The position numbers and the translations under genes were made by a program. The notes below the pieces were generated by a model. It made no database searches. It was not told the origin of the DNA and saw nothing but the letters and a program-made list of their open reading frames with translations. Of a DNA stretch of 64,000 nt, positions 35,805 through 43,442 are shown in pieces; within the stretch, counting starts at the first letter, position 1; each line of letters starts with the position of its first letter. Origin of the DNA: JAYOEY01 sp038116945 (GTDB lineage Bacteria; Pseudomonadota; Alphaproteobacteria; MPNO01; UBA2964); NCBI GenBank assembly GCA_038116945.1, contig JAYOEY010000012.1, positions 52,184 to 116,183 on the forward strand, read 5' to 3'.

Positions 35805-36821
35805 TTGCCGCCGGTCTTTTCAAACGGGTTCCCTGACGCGGCCGCGTTCCTTCTGACGGCCTTGGTCGCCGCGAATGCCGTAGCCCAGCCGGCACCGCCG
35901 GACGGCGGATTCTCCCTGCCGCTCGCCTGCGCGCTGGGGGTCGACTGCTGGGTCATAAACTATCCGGATACGGCGGCAGGCAGCCGCGTTCGGGATTTCG
36001 CCTGTGGCGTCAGAAGCTATCAGGGGCACAAGGGGACCGATTTCGCGATCCCGGACGAAGCTGCGATGGCTCGCGGCGTCAGCGTCCTCGCCGCCGCTTC
36101 GGGTGTCGTAAAGAGGGCGCGCGACCGGGTAATCGACCGCCGTCTCCGCACCGACGTCGATCGCCGGAATGTCGCCGGGAAGGAATGCGGCAACGGTCTG
36201 GTCATCGACCACGGCGGCGGTTGGGAAACGCAATACTGTCACATGAAACAGGGCAGTCTTTCGGTTCGTCCCGGAGACGCGGTGGTGCGCGGCGCAAAGC
36301 TGGGAAAGGTAGGGCTGTCGGGAAAAACCGAATTCCCGCATTTGCATGTCTCCGTGCGCCTCGGAGGGAAAACGCTGGACCCGGCGAACGGTCGCGAGAT
36401 CGGCAGCGGCTGCGGTCTTTCCGGCAAGCCGCTCTGGCGCGAAGAGGGGCGCCATGGATATGCGGAGACGACGCTTTACGCCGTCGGTTTCGCGCCCGGC
36501 CCGGTGTCCGAAGAAACGGTCATAGGGGACGCGTCGAGCCCTGCCCGCCTTCCTTCAAGCGCACCTGCGCTGGTGCTGTGGGGAGCCGCGTTCGGCGTAC
36601 GCGACGGAGACCGGCTGGCGCTGACGATATCGGCCCCCGACGGATCGGTCTTCTTACGGACACAGGAAAATCTGAAGAAGGACCAGGCCTGGCGAATGGC
36701 CTTCGCCGGGAGTAAGCGTCCCGCGGGCGGATGGGCGTCCGGCGTCTGGCGGGGCGCCGTGATCCTGAGCCGGGGGGCACGACGCTTCACCCGAAGCGTA
36801 ACCGTTGCAGTCGAGCGGTAG
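35805..36821 (+). CDS. M23 family metallopeptidase (LytM-type), periplasmic
   Basis: About 338 aa from a TTG start 2 bp after cckA; the start is uncertain because no good ribosome site is seen. A hydrophobic stretch ending in AVAQ gives a Sec signal. The peptidase domain has HKGTDF near 75, ECGNGLVIDHGGGWETQYCHM near 126 and HLHVS near 184, the zinc and catalytic histidines of M23 endopeptidases. It would cut peptidoglycan cross-links or activate amidases. Overlap-like spacing suggests cotranscription with cckA. Confidence 0.85.
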   Translation: MPPVFSNGFPDAAAFLLTALVAANAVAQPAPPDGGFSLPLACALGVDCWVINYPDTAAGSRVRDFACGVRSYQGHKGTDFAIPDEAAMARGVSVLAAASGVVKRARDRVIDRRLRTDVDRRNVAGKECGNGLVIDHGGGWETQYCHMKQGSLSVRPGDAVVRGAKLGKVGLSGKTEFPHLHVSVRLGGKTLDPANGREIGSGCGLSGKPLWREEGRHGYAETTLYAVGFAPGPVSEETVIGDASSPARLPSSAPALVLWGAAFGVRDGDRLALTISAPDGSVFLRTQENLKKDQAWRMAFAGSKRPAGGWASGVWRGAVILSRGARRFTRSVTVAVER

Positions 36822-36928
36822 GCGGCCCTGCTGCCTGGGACGGGCGGCAAATCGCGATCAGGCACTGCGCCTGCCGACGCGTCGTCGGCAGCCATAACCC
36901 CTGCGACAGCAACGGTTGGAACGAACAA

Positions 36929-36948
36929 GGGCGGGAATGACCCCGCCC
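36929..36948. terminator. hairpin between convergent M23 and 458-aa genes
   Basis: GGGCGGG at 36929-36935 pairs perfectly with CCCGCCC at 36942-36948 around a 6-base loop. The minus-strand side is followed by TTGTTC, the plus-strand side by a mixed sequence, so it best serves the minus-strand 458-aa gene and may act for both. Confidence 0.5.
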
Positions 36949-36973
36949 CTGTCGTTTGATGGTCGACTGAGAC

Positions 36974-38350
36974 CTACGCGCCCCAGGGGGTAATCGCTTC
37001 CTTGAGCGCCTTGTACCCGTCGAGGAATCCCGGGCGGGCGCCGCTATAATAGATTTCGTCGAACTTGGCGATGGCGTTGTCGAGGAACTTCGCCAGTTCG
37101 GCGTTGCCCTTGTTGGCGTCGAGATAGGCATCCCGGATGAGCACGAAATGGATGCGCGGGTCGTAGGGCTGCTTGGTGCCGCCCACCCATTCGTCGCCGT
37201 CCAGCAGCCTGAGCAGCATCGCATCGGCCGAGCCCAGCGTCTGTTCGTGGATCGCCGGGCCGGTCATGCGATGCATGACCGAGGTCATGTCGCGCCCGTT
37301 GCCGGTGGTGTAGCCCATGTCGGTCCACACCTTGTTCATGTCGACGTCGCCCTGGCCGAGATGCTTGGCCACCATGCCGCCGAACGCGCGCAGCGGGTCC
37401 GAGATATCGGCCATCAGGTCGGTCAGCCGGTCGCCGTCGAGGTCGGTGGCCAGCACGATGCAGTCGCGCTGCTCGATCAGATCCCAGAGCAGAAGGCCGT
37501 AGTTGGTGTCGGCGATGTGCTGCTCGATGCGGCCGCCCCAGTTCTCCATGCCGTCCTTGAAGTCGGCCGGCAGCATGGCGATGATCTTGTCGATTTCGGT
37601 CTTGAACTCGTCATACGGATCGACAGCGTATTTGCGGCCGACTTCGAACTTGGTGCCCTGCAGCAGCCAGCTGTGCAGCCCGGCATTGATGCCGTCTTCC
37701 TGCGCCTGGGTCGGCTTGGTGGCGACACGGCCGAGCTTGCCGGTCTCATGCACCATCTTGAGGAACAGGCGGTTGGCGTAGGCGAGCTGAACGCCCGGCG
37801 TGTTCATTTCCGAATGGATCAGTCCGGTCTCGGCGTTGACGCCGAACACTCTCTTGTCCTGCGAGTAGGGCAGGCAGGGCATGCAGCGGACGCAGGTGAT
37901 CGGCCCGTAGGGGCGGACGTTGCAGTAAACGCCGGCCTGCGTGCGCAAGGGCGCGTTGCCAGACTTGCCCATCACGACGACCTTGCCGCCCTTTCCGTCA
38001 TTGACGTAGGCGTCGCCGGCGGTCGACCACTTGATCGAGATGCAGGGCATGTTGCCGAACCAGGACAGCGGCTCCAGCTTGTGATCGTGCCGATACTGCG
38101 ACCACATCGGCACCGCGTAGAACGGCAGGCCCAGAACGTCGACCGCTTCGAGCGTACCGATCAGCGCGAATGCGTCGGTCAGGGAATGGGCCACCGGCTC
38201 GACCTTGCCGTCGAAATTGCCGCCCTTCCAGACCACGGCGTCGGGATAGCCGTCGGGTTTTACATCGGCGGCTTCGAACATGTCGTTGAAGATGCCGAAC
38301 AGGTCGCCGCCGTCGGCTTCCGTGCGGGCGATGCTCATCAGGTCGATCAT
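36974..38350 (-). CDS. unrecognised 458-aa protein with CxxCxxC motif
   Basis: 458 aa, soluble, no signal or membrane segment. I do not recognise the family. Visible features: a cysteine cluster C143, C153, C156, C159 (YCNVRPYGPITCVRCMPC), suitable for a metal or Fe-S site, an aspartate/glycine-rich C-terminal half (DMGYTTGNGRDMTSVMHRM; LLRLLDGDEWVGG) and few paralogous repeats. The gene shows strong bias to C/G-ending and 'preferred' codons (aag, ggc, gtc, gac), stronger than most neighbours, as in highly expressed genes. An AGAGG ribosome site precedes the ATG and a hairpin follows the stop. Stands alone between cckA/M23 and the Lon-like operon. Confidence 0.78.
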   Translation of the reverse strand: MIDLMSIARTEADGGDLFGIFNDMFEAADVKPDGYPDAVVWKGGNFDGKVEPVAHSLTDAFALIGTLEAVDVLGLPFYAVPMWSQYRHDHKLEPLSWFGNMPCISIKWSTAGDAYVNDGKGGKVVVMGKSGNAPLRTQAGVYCNVRPYGPITCVRCMPCLPYSQDKRVFGVNAETGLIHSEMNTPGVQLAYANRLFLKMVHETGKLGRVATKPTQAQEDGINAGLHSWLLQGTKFEVGRKYAVDPYDEFKTEIDKIIAMLPADFKDGMENWGGRIEQHIADTNYGLLLWDLIEQRDCIVLATDLDGDRLTDLMADISDPLRAFGGMVAKHLGQGDVDMNKVWTDMGYTTGNGRDMTSVMHRMTGPAIHEQTLGSADAMLLRLLDGDEWVGGTKQPYDPRIHFVLIRDAYLDANKGNAELAKFLDNAIAKFDEIYYSGARPGFLDGYKALKEAITPWGA

Positions 38351-38465
38351 TTTGGCCTCTTGTTCGCTGGCGTTATCGGGATTGGCAGGGGGCAGCGCGG
38401 CGCCCCGGAAAATCGCGCCAATACATGCCGTCTAAGACGCGTAATGTAAAGGGGAAGGGAAGACG

Positions 38466-38506
38466 GCCGGCGGTTTCCGGACGCTTAAAACGATCCGGAC
38501 GCCGGC
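38466..38506 (-). terminator. long hairpin after the Lon-like/stress-protein operon
   Basis: On the minus strand GCCGGCG and CGCCGGC form an outer 7 bp stem and two TCCGGA blocks an inner 6 bp stem with a 3-base bulge. It begins 5 bp after the stop of the preceding gene. There is no T-run after it, so it may need Rho or protect the 3' end. Confidence 0.45.
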
Positions 38507-38510
38507 GATC

Positions 38511-39350
38511 TCAGGTACCGGCCTTCAGGATCAGAACCGGGCAGCGGAAGGCGGCGCCACAGGCCCTGGCCCAGCCGGGCGAGGATATCGTCCGCATGCC
38601 GCTGACGAAAAAGCCCGTGGCGGTTCTGCCGATCGCGTCCAGCATCCGGTACGGGTCGCAATCCGCGCAGGAGGCGATGTCGATGGCGATTTCTTCCCGC
38701 CGCAGGGCGTCGATCCGGCTCCGGAGTTCGACCGATTTCTCCGCCGCCGGCCCGACCAGAATGATCGTCAGCTTGCGCCAGGCCTTCGCGGCCAGACGGG
38801 CCGCGATCTCGACCGCCGGTTCGCCGAACTCGAGGTCGTCGATCAGAACCACCACATCGCCGCGGGACAGATCGTGGCGCGGAGACCCGAGCAGCGTCGC
38901 CGCAGCGGTTTCGACCAGTTCGGAAACCTGCGCCGACGGGTCCGCGAGGCGGTCCGGTCCGCACAGGCATACGATATCGGTGGACTGGACCGTGGCGCGG
39001 ATTTCCCGGTCGATGCGGCCGCGTCTGGTCTCGAACGACCATCTCAGCCGTCGGGTCTCGGACAATTTTCTGAGGCGCAGTTGCGCGGCATCCGCCAGCG
39101 CTTTCATTTCGCTCGCGACGCTCTCTCCGCTGACGTCCTGGGCGAGGCCGCCGAACGGCGAGGTGATCTTCGCGAACGGGAGCCCCGCGGCATTGATCAG
39201 GTCGGAATCCTCTACGAACAGGCCCGACAGTTCGCTGCCGAGCGCCTCGGCGAGCAGCGCGGCGGCTTCCAGGGTGGGATCGGGGCGATGGGAGGAATCC
39301 ATCGCCACGACGATCCGTCTCAGGGAGAACGGATCAGGAATTCGCGCCAT
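38511..39350 (-). CDS. universal stress protein-like protein
   Basis: 279 aa. The first half (RRIVVAMDSSHRPDPTLEAAALLAEALGSELSGLFVEDSDL) matches the start of UspA domains, and the second half (DVVVLIDDLEFGEPAVEIAARLAAKAWRKLTIILV) looks like a second, degenerate copy. The nucleotide-binding G-2X-G-9X-G(S/T) motif is not seen in clear form, so ATP binding is doubtful. It overlaps the 3' end of the Lon-like gene by 17 bp, so the two are coupled and probably act together in protein quality control (inference). Confidence 0.72.
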   Translation of the reverse strand: MARIPDPFSLRRIVVAMDSSHRPDPTLEAAALLAEALGSELSGLFVEDSDLINAAGLPFAKITSPFGGLAQDVSGESVASEMKALADAAQLRLRKLSETRRLRWSFETRRGRIDREIRATVQSTDIVCLCGPDRLADPSAQVSELVETAAATLLGSPRHDLSRGDVVVLIDDLEFGEPAVEIAARLAAKAWRKLTIILVGPAAEKSVELRSRIDALRREEIAIDIASCADCDPYRMLDAIGRTATGFFVSGMRTISSPGWARACGAAFRCPVLILKAGT

Positions 39351-41775
39351 CGCCCGCCGCCTCCCGCCTGCCTGCGGGCGCGAATTTGTTGCGCGCCTCG
39401 ATCAGCTCCTGGAGTCGTTTCTCGACCCGGCCGAAAATCGTATCCGCCGGGAATCTGCCCGCCGCACTCCGCTTTCCGGCGCGTACGCCAGTCAGAAGCT
39501 CGATTCCTTCTTCGATGGTTGCGATCGGGTAGATATGAAACTGACCGTCTCTGACTGCGTCCACCACCTCGTTTTTGAGCATCAGATGTCTGACATTGGC
39601 TTTGGGGATCAGCACGCCCTGGTCGCCGGTCAGGCCGCGGTGGCGGCAGATGTCGAAAAAACCTTCGATTTTTTCGTTCACGCCGCCGATCGCCTGGACT
39701 TCGCCGGCCTGGTTCACCGAGCCGGTGACAGCCAGCGACTGCCGGATCGGTGCGCCCGATATCGCCGACAGCAGCGCGTAAAGCTCGGTCGACGACGCGC
39801 TGTCGCCGTCGACGCCGGAATAGGATTGTTCGAACGCGAGCGTTGCAGACAGAGGCAGCGGCCGGTCGGCCCCGAACATGGCGGAGAGGTAGCCCGACAG
39901 GATCATCACGCCCTTGGTATGGAGAGGCCCGCCGAGGTCGGCCTCGCGCTCGATATCCAGAACCCGGCCGGTGCCGAGTCCGACGCGGGCGGTGATGCGC
40001 GTCGGTCGGCCGAACCGGATATTGCCGAGGTCGAGGACGCTGAGGCCGTTGATCTGGCCGATTTTTTCGCCGGATGTATCCACCAGCACGATTTCGCGGG
40101 TGATCGATTCCCGGCTCAGCTCCTCGATGCGGGAGGCCCTGTCGCGCTGGGCGCGGATGGCATCCTCGACCGTCCGGCGCGACACGGATTTTCCGGACGC
40201 GGCCCGCGCCAGATGGTCCGCTTCGCGCATGACGTCGCAGATATCGCTAATGACCAGGCTGAGCCGTTCGGAATCGTCCGCCATGCGCGCGCTGAACTCG
40301 GTCAGGGCGGCGACGCCCGAACGCTGAAACGGAAGCAGACCTTCGCCGCGCGCGACGGTCCCGATCAGGGTCGCAAAGCGGGCGGCGTTGGGGCGCGTCC
40401 AGTCGATCTCTTCATTGAGGTCGGCGAGGATCTTGAACAGCCCGGAAAATTCGGGGTCGTGCCGGTTGAGCAGGTAGAAATGCTCTCGTTCGCCGACCAG
40501 CACGACCTTGATGTCGAGCGGAATCGGCGCGGGCTCCAGAGAAACCGTAACCGACTGGCCGAGCATTTCTCCGGGCGACTCGATCCTTATTTCGCGCGCC
40601 TGCAATGCCCGCTTCAATGCTTCCCAGGCGAAGGGCTGGGACAGCAGCTTGACGGTGTCGACGACCAGAAATCCGCCATTGGCCTTGTGCAGGGCCCCCG
40701 GCTTGATGAGGGTAAAATCGGTGACGAGGGTTCCGAACTTCGCGACGTGCTCCGCGCGTCCGACGAGCCGGAGCAACGAGGGGTTGTTCTCGAACACGAT
40801 CGGTGCAGCGTCGGTCGAACCGTTATCGACCAGAACGTTGACGGTATAGCGCTTGAGCACCCCTGCCCGGTTCTGTTCTTCGTCGGGCATGCCGGGGAAT
40901 GCCTGGAGAACCGGGCCCATCGGCGCGGTCGGAACGAACAGTTCGATTTCGTTGAGAAGATCGCGTTCGACGCGGTCGAAATAGCGGACGCAATCTTCGA
41001 AGTCCCTGAAAGCGAGGCGGATCGGCGCCATCGCCATGATCACGGCGGAACGGGCCACTTCCTGGTTGAGGGCCCTGACCGCGTCTCGGAATTCCTTGTG
41101 CCATTTCGGCATTTCCTCCAGTACCGATTTCAGTTCGGCCTGATATTTTCCGACCAGCTCCTCGATGGCGGTCTGCCGATCCTGGGGAAGTTTCTGGAAC
41201 TCCTCGGGTGTGATGACTTCTCCATTTCTGAGTGGCGCAAACATGAATCCCTTTGGCCCCTGCAGAAGGGCGATGTTTTCCTGCCGCGCGCGGTTCCGAA
41301 GGTCGTTGAAAATCTCCTCGTGGCGGTGTTCGAAGCTTGTCTGTATGGCGCTCAGCCTGGTGCGGTATTCGTCGCTTTCGAACAGGGCGGGGAGCGTCGC
41401 GCCAAGCTCGTCGACCAGACTCGCCATCTCGTGTCGCAGCGACATGCCCGACCCTGCGGGCAACCGCATCGACAGCGGTCGGTGCGGCTCGTCGAAATTG
41501 TACAGATAGACCCAGTCGGGCTGACGCGCCTTCTTTTCGGCGTGGCTCTGCAGCAGTCGGTTGACGATCGTGTGGCGCCCCGCACCGCGGTGTCCGGCAA
41601 CGAAAATATTGTATCCCTGATGATCGATACTGGCGCCGAGCTCGATGGCCTCGACCGCGCGCTCCTGACCGAACACCGACCCGATATCCTTCAGGTCGTC
41701 TGTCGTGCCGAACTTCGGCAGGGTCGCTTCGGCGTTGCGTTTCAACGCCTTCACCCCCAGAGCGCGTACAGCCAT
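39334..41775 (-). CDS. LonB-like ATP-dependent protease (AAA + S16)
   Basis: 813 aa. The AAA module has a degenerate P-loop GHRGAGRHT at 61-69 with Arg67 where Lys is usual, and ANGGFLVVD as Walker B-like. The C-terminal S16 domain carries Ser659 (GDSAS) and Lys702 (GGVNEKIEG); their spacing of 43 residues equals that of the E. coli Lon Ser679-Lys722 dyad. It lacks the Lon N-domain and resembles the 'Lon-related putative ATP-dependent protease' group. I chose ATG 41775 because GGGGAG lies 9 bases upstream. Divergent from recA, with LexA-type boxes between them. Confidence 0.88.
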   Translation of the reverse strand: MAVRALGVKALKRNAEATLPKFGTTDDLKDIGSVFGQERAVEAIELGASIDHQGYNIFVAGHRGAGRHTIVNRLLQSHAEKKARQPDWVYLYNFDEPHRPLSMRLPAGSGMSLRHEMASLVDELGATLPALFESDEYRTRLSAIQTSFEHRHEEIFNDLRNRARQENIALLQGPKGFMFAPLRNGEVITPEEFQKLPQDRQTAIEELVGKYQAELKSVLEEMPKWHKEFRDAVRALNQEVARSAVIMAMAPIRLAFRDFEDCVRYFDRVERDLLNEIELFVPTAPMGPVLQAFPGMPDEEQNRAGVLKRYTVNVLVDNGSTDAAPIVFENNPSLLRLVGRAEHVAKFGTLVTDFTLIKPGALHKANGGFLVVDTVKLLSQPFAWEALKRALQAREIRIESPGEMLGQSVTVSLEPAPIPLDIKVVLVGEREHFYLLNRHDPEFSGLFKILADLNEEIDWTRPNAARFATLIGTVARGEGLLPFQRSGVAALTEFSARMADDSERLSLVISDICDVMREADHLARAASGKSVSRRTVEDAIRAQRDRASRIEELSRESITREIVLVDTSGEKIGQINGLSVLDLGNIRFGRPTRITARVGLGTGRVLDIEREADLGGPLHTKGVMILSGYLSAMFGADRPLPLSATLAFEQSYSGVDGDSASSTELYALLSAISGAPIRQSLAVTGSVNQAGEVQAIGGVNEKIEGFFDICRHRGLTGDQGVLIPKANVRHLMLKNEVVDAVRDGQFHIYPIATIEEGIELLTGVRAGKRSAAGRFPADTIFGRVEKRLQELIEARNKFAPAGRREAAGDGANS

Positions 41776-41906
41776 CCGTTTAGCTCCCCGTCCCGGTTTT
41801 CCATTCGTATTACGTCTTATAGATGGGATGGTCGCAAGTTCATTCAAATCTCGGACGAGAATTTATTCCGTGGCTCAATCCCGGGAGGACGTTCCGGATT
41901 CTTGCG

Positions 41907-41921
41907 GAACATCAGCGGAAC
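41907..41921. promoter_or_regulatory. candidate LexA (SOS) box 1
   Basis: GAAC-N7-GAAC (GAACATCAGCGGAAC) exactly matches the alphaproteobacterial SOS-box consensus. It lies 146 bp upstream of recA and 132 bp upstream of the divergent LonB-like gene, so it could act on either promoter. Confidence 0.6.
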
Positions 41922-41973
41922 ATAACGTTTAAAATCTTGATTTATTTATATAAAAAATTATGTTTGCATATGA

Positions 41974-41988
41974 GAACAAAATATGAAC
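41974..41988 (+). promoter_or_regulatory. candidate LexA (SOS) box 2, recA promoter
   Basis: GAACAAAATATGAAC is a second exact GAAC-N7-GAAC match, 65 bp upstream of the recA ATG in an AT-rich stretch suitable for the promoter. This is the position expected for the LexA operator of recA. Confidence 0.78.
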
Positions 41989-42052
41989 ATATCTCCCTAC
42001 GGATGACGATGGTTTGAACGAATCCGATGCTTGTGGAATAAGGAGACAGACA

Positions 42053-43153
<1,101 letters not shown>

Positions 43154-43165
43154 TCCCGGAAACAC

Positions 43166-43194
43166 GGAAAGGGCTTGCGACAGCGGCCCTTTCC
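43166..43194 (+). terminator. hairpin downstream of recA
   Basis: GGAAAGGGC at 43166-43174 pairs with GCCCTTTCC at 43186-43194 (9 bp, 11-base loop), 12 bp after the recA stop. The following CTTCCAACC is not a strong T-run. First of two tandem hairpins before alaS. Confidence 0.5.
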
Positions 43195-43228
43195 CTTCCA
43201 ACCCCGATCCTCCCCCGGATCGACCCTG

Positions 43229-43280
43229 GCGCGCCGCGTCGGGTCAGGCACCCACCTGACCCGGGCGCGCTTTCTTTTCT
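43229..43280 (+). terminator. Rho-independent terminator or attenuator between recA and alaS
   Basis: A two-part stem: outer GCGCGCC/GGCGCGC (7 bp), a 4-base bulge on the left side, inner CGGGTCAGG/CCTGACCCG (9 bp), 6-base loop, then TTTCTTTTCT. The T-rich tail fits a terminator. It lies about 160 bp before the alaS start and could also be part of an alaS leader. Confidence 0.7.
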
Positions 43281-43442
43281 CAGCCAAAGATCGCTGTATT
43301 TTCAGGCGCCGTACCTTCCTTGCGCACCGACCGCCTGCAGCGCCCGTGAGCGTCGGGCCCGTTCTGGACAGGTCGCGGCGCTCCCGGTAATACTCCAGCC
43401 TTCGGCGGGGCGGGTCCCGCCGCAGCGTTCCAGGACAGTACG

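Noticed and set aside
33442..35895. 817-codon open frame on the minus strand opposite cckA
   Set aside because: The plus strand has the full kinase and receiver motifs; the minus frame has no ribosome site or recognisable domain.
38425..41925. Very long open frame (1166 codons) on the plus strand opposite the LonB-like and stress-protein genes
   Set aside because: It is antisense to a gene with clear Lon motifs and catalytic dyad. The translation is compositionally odd (Arg, Asp, Val rich, no domain). High GC creates such shadow frames.
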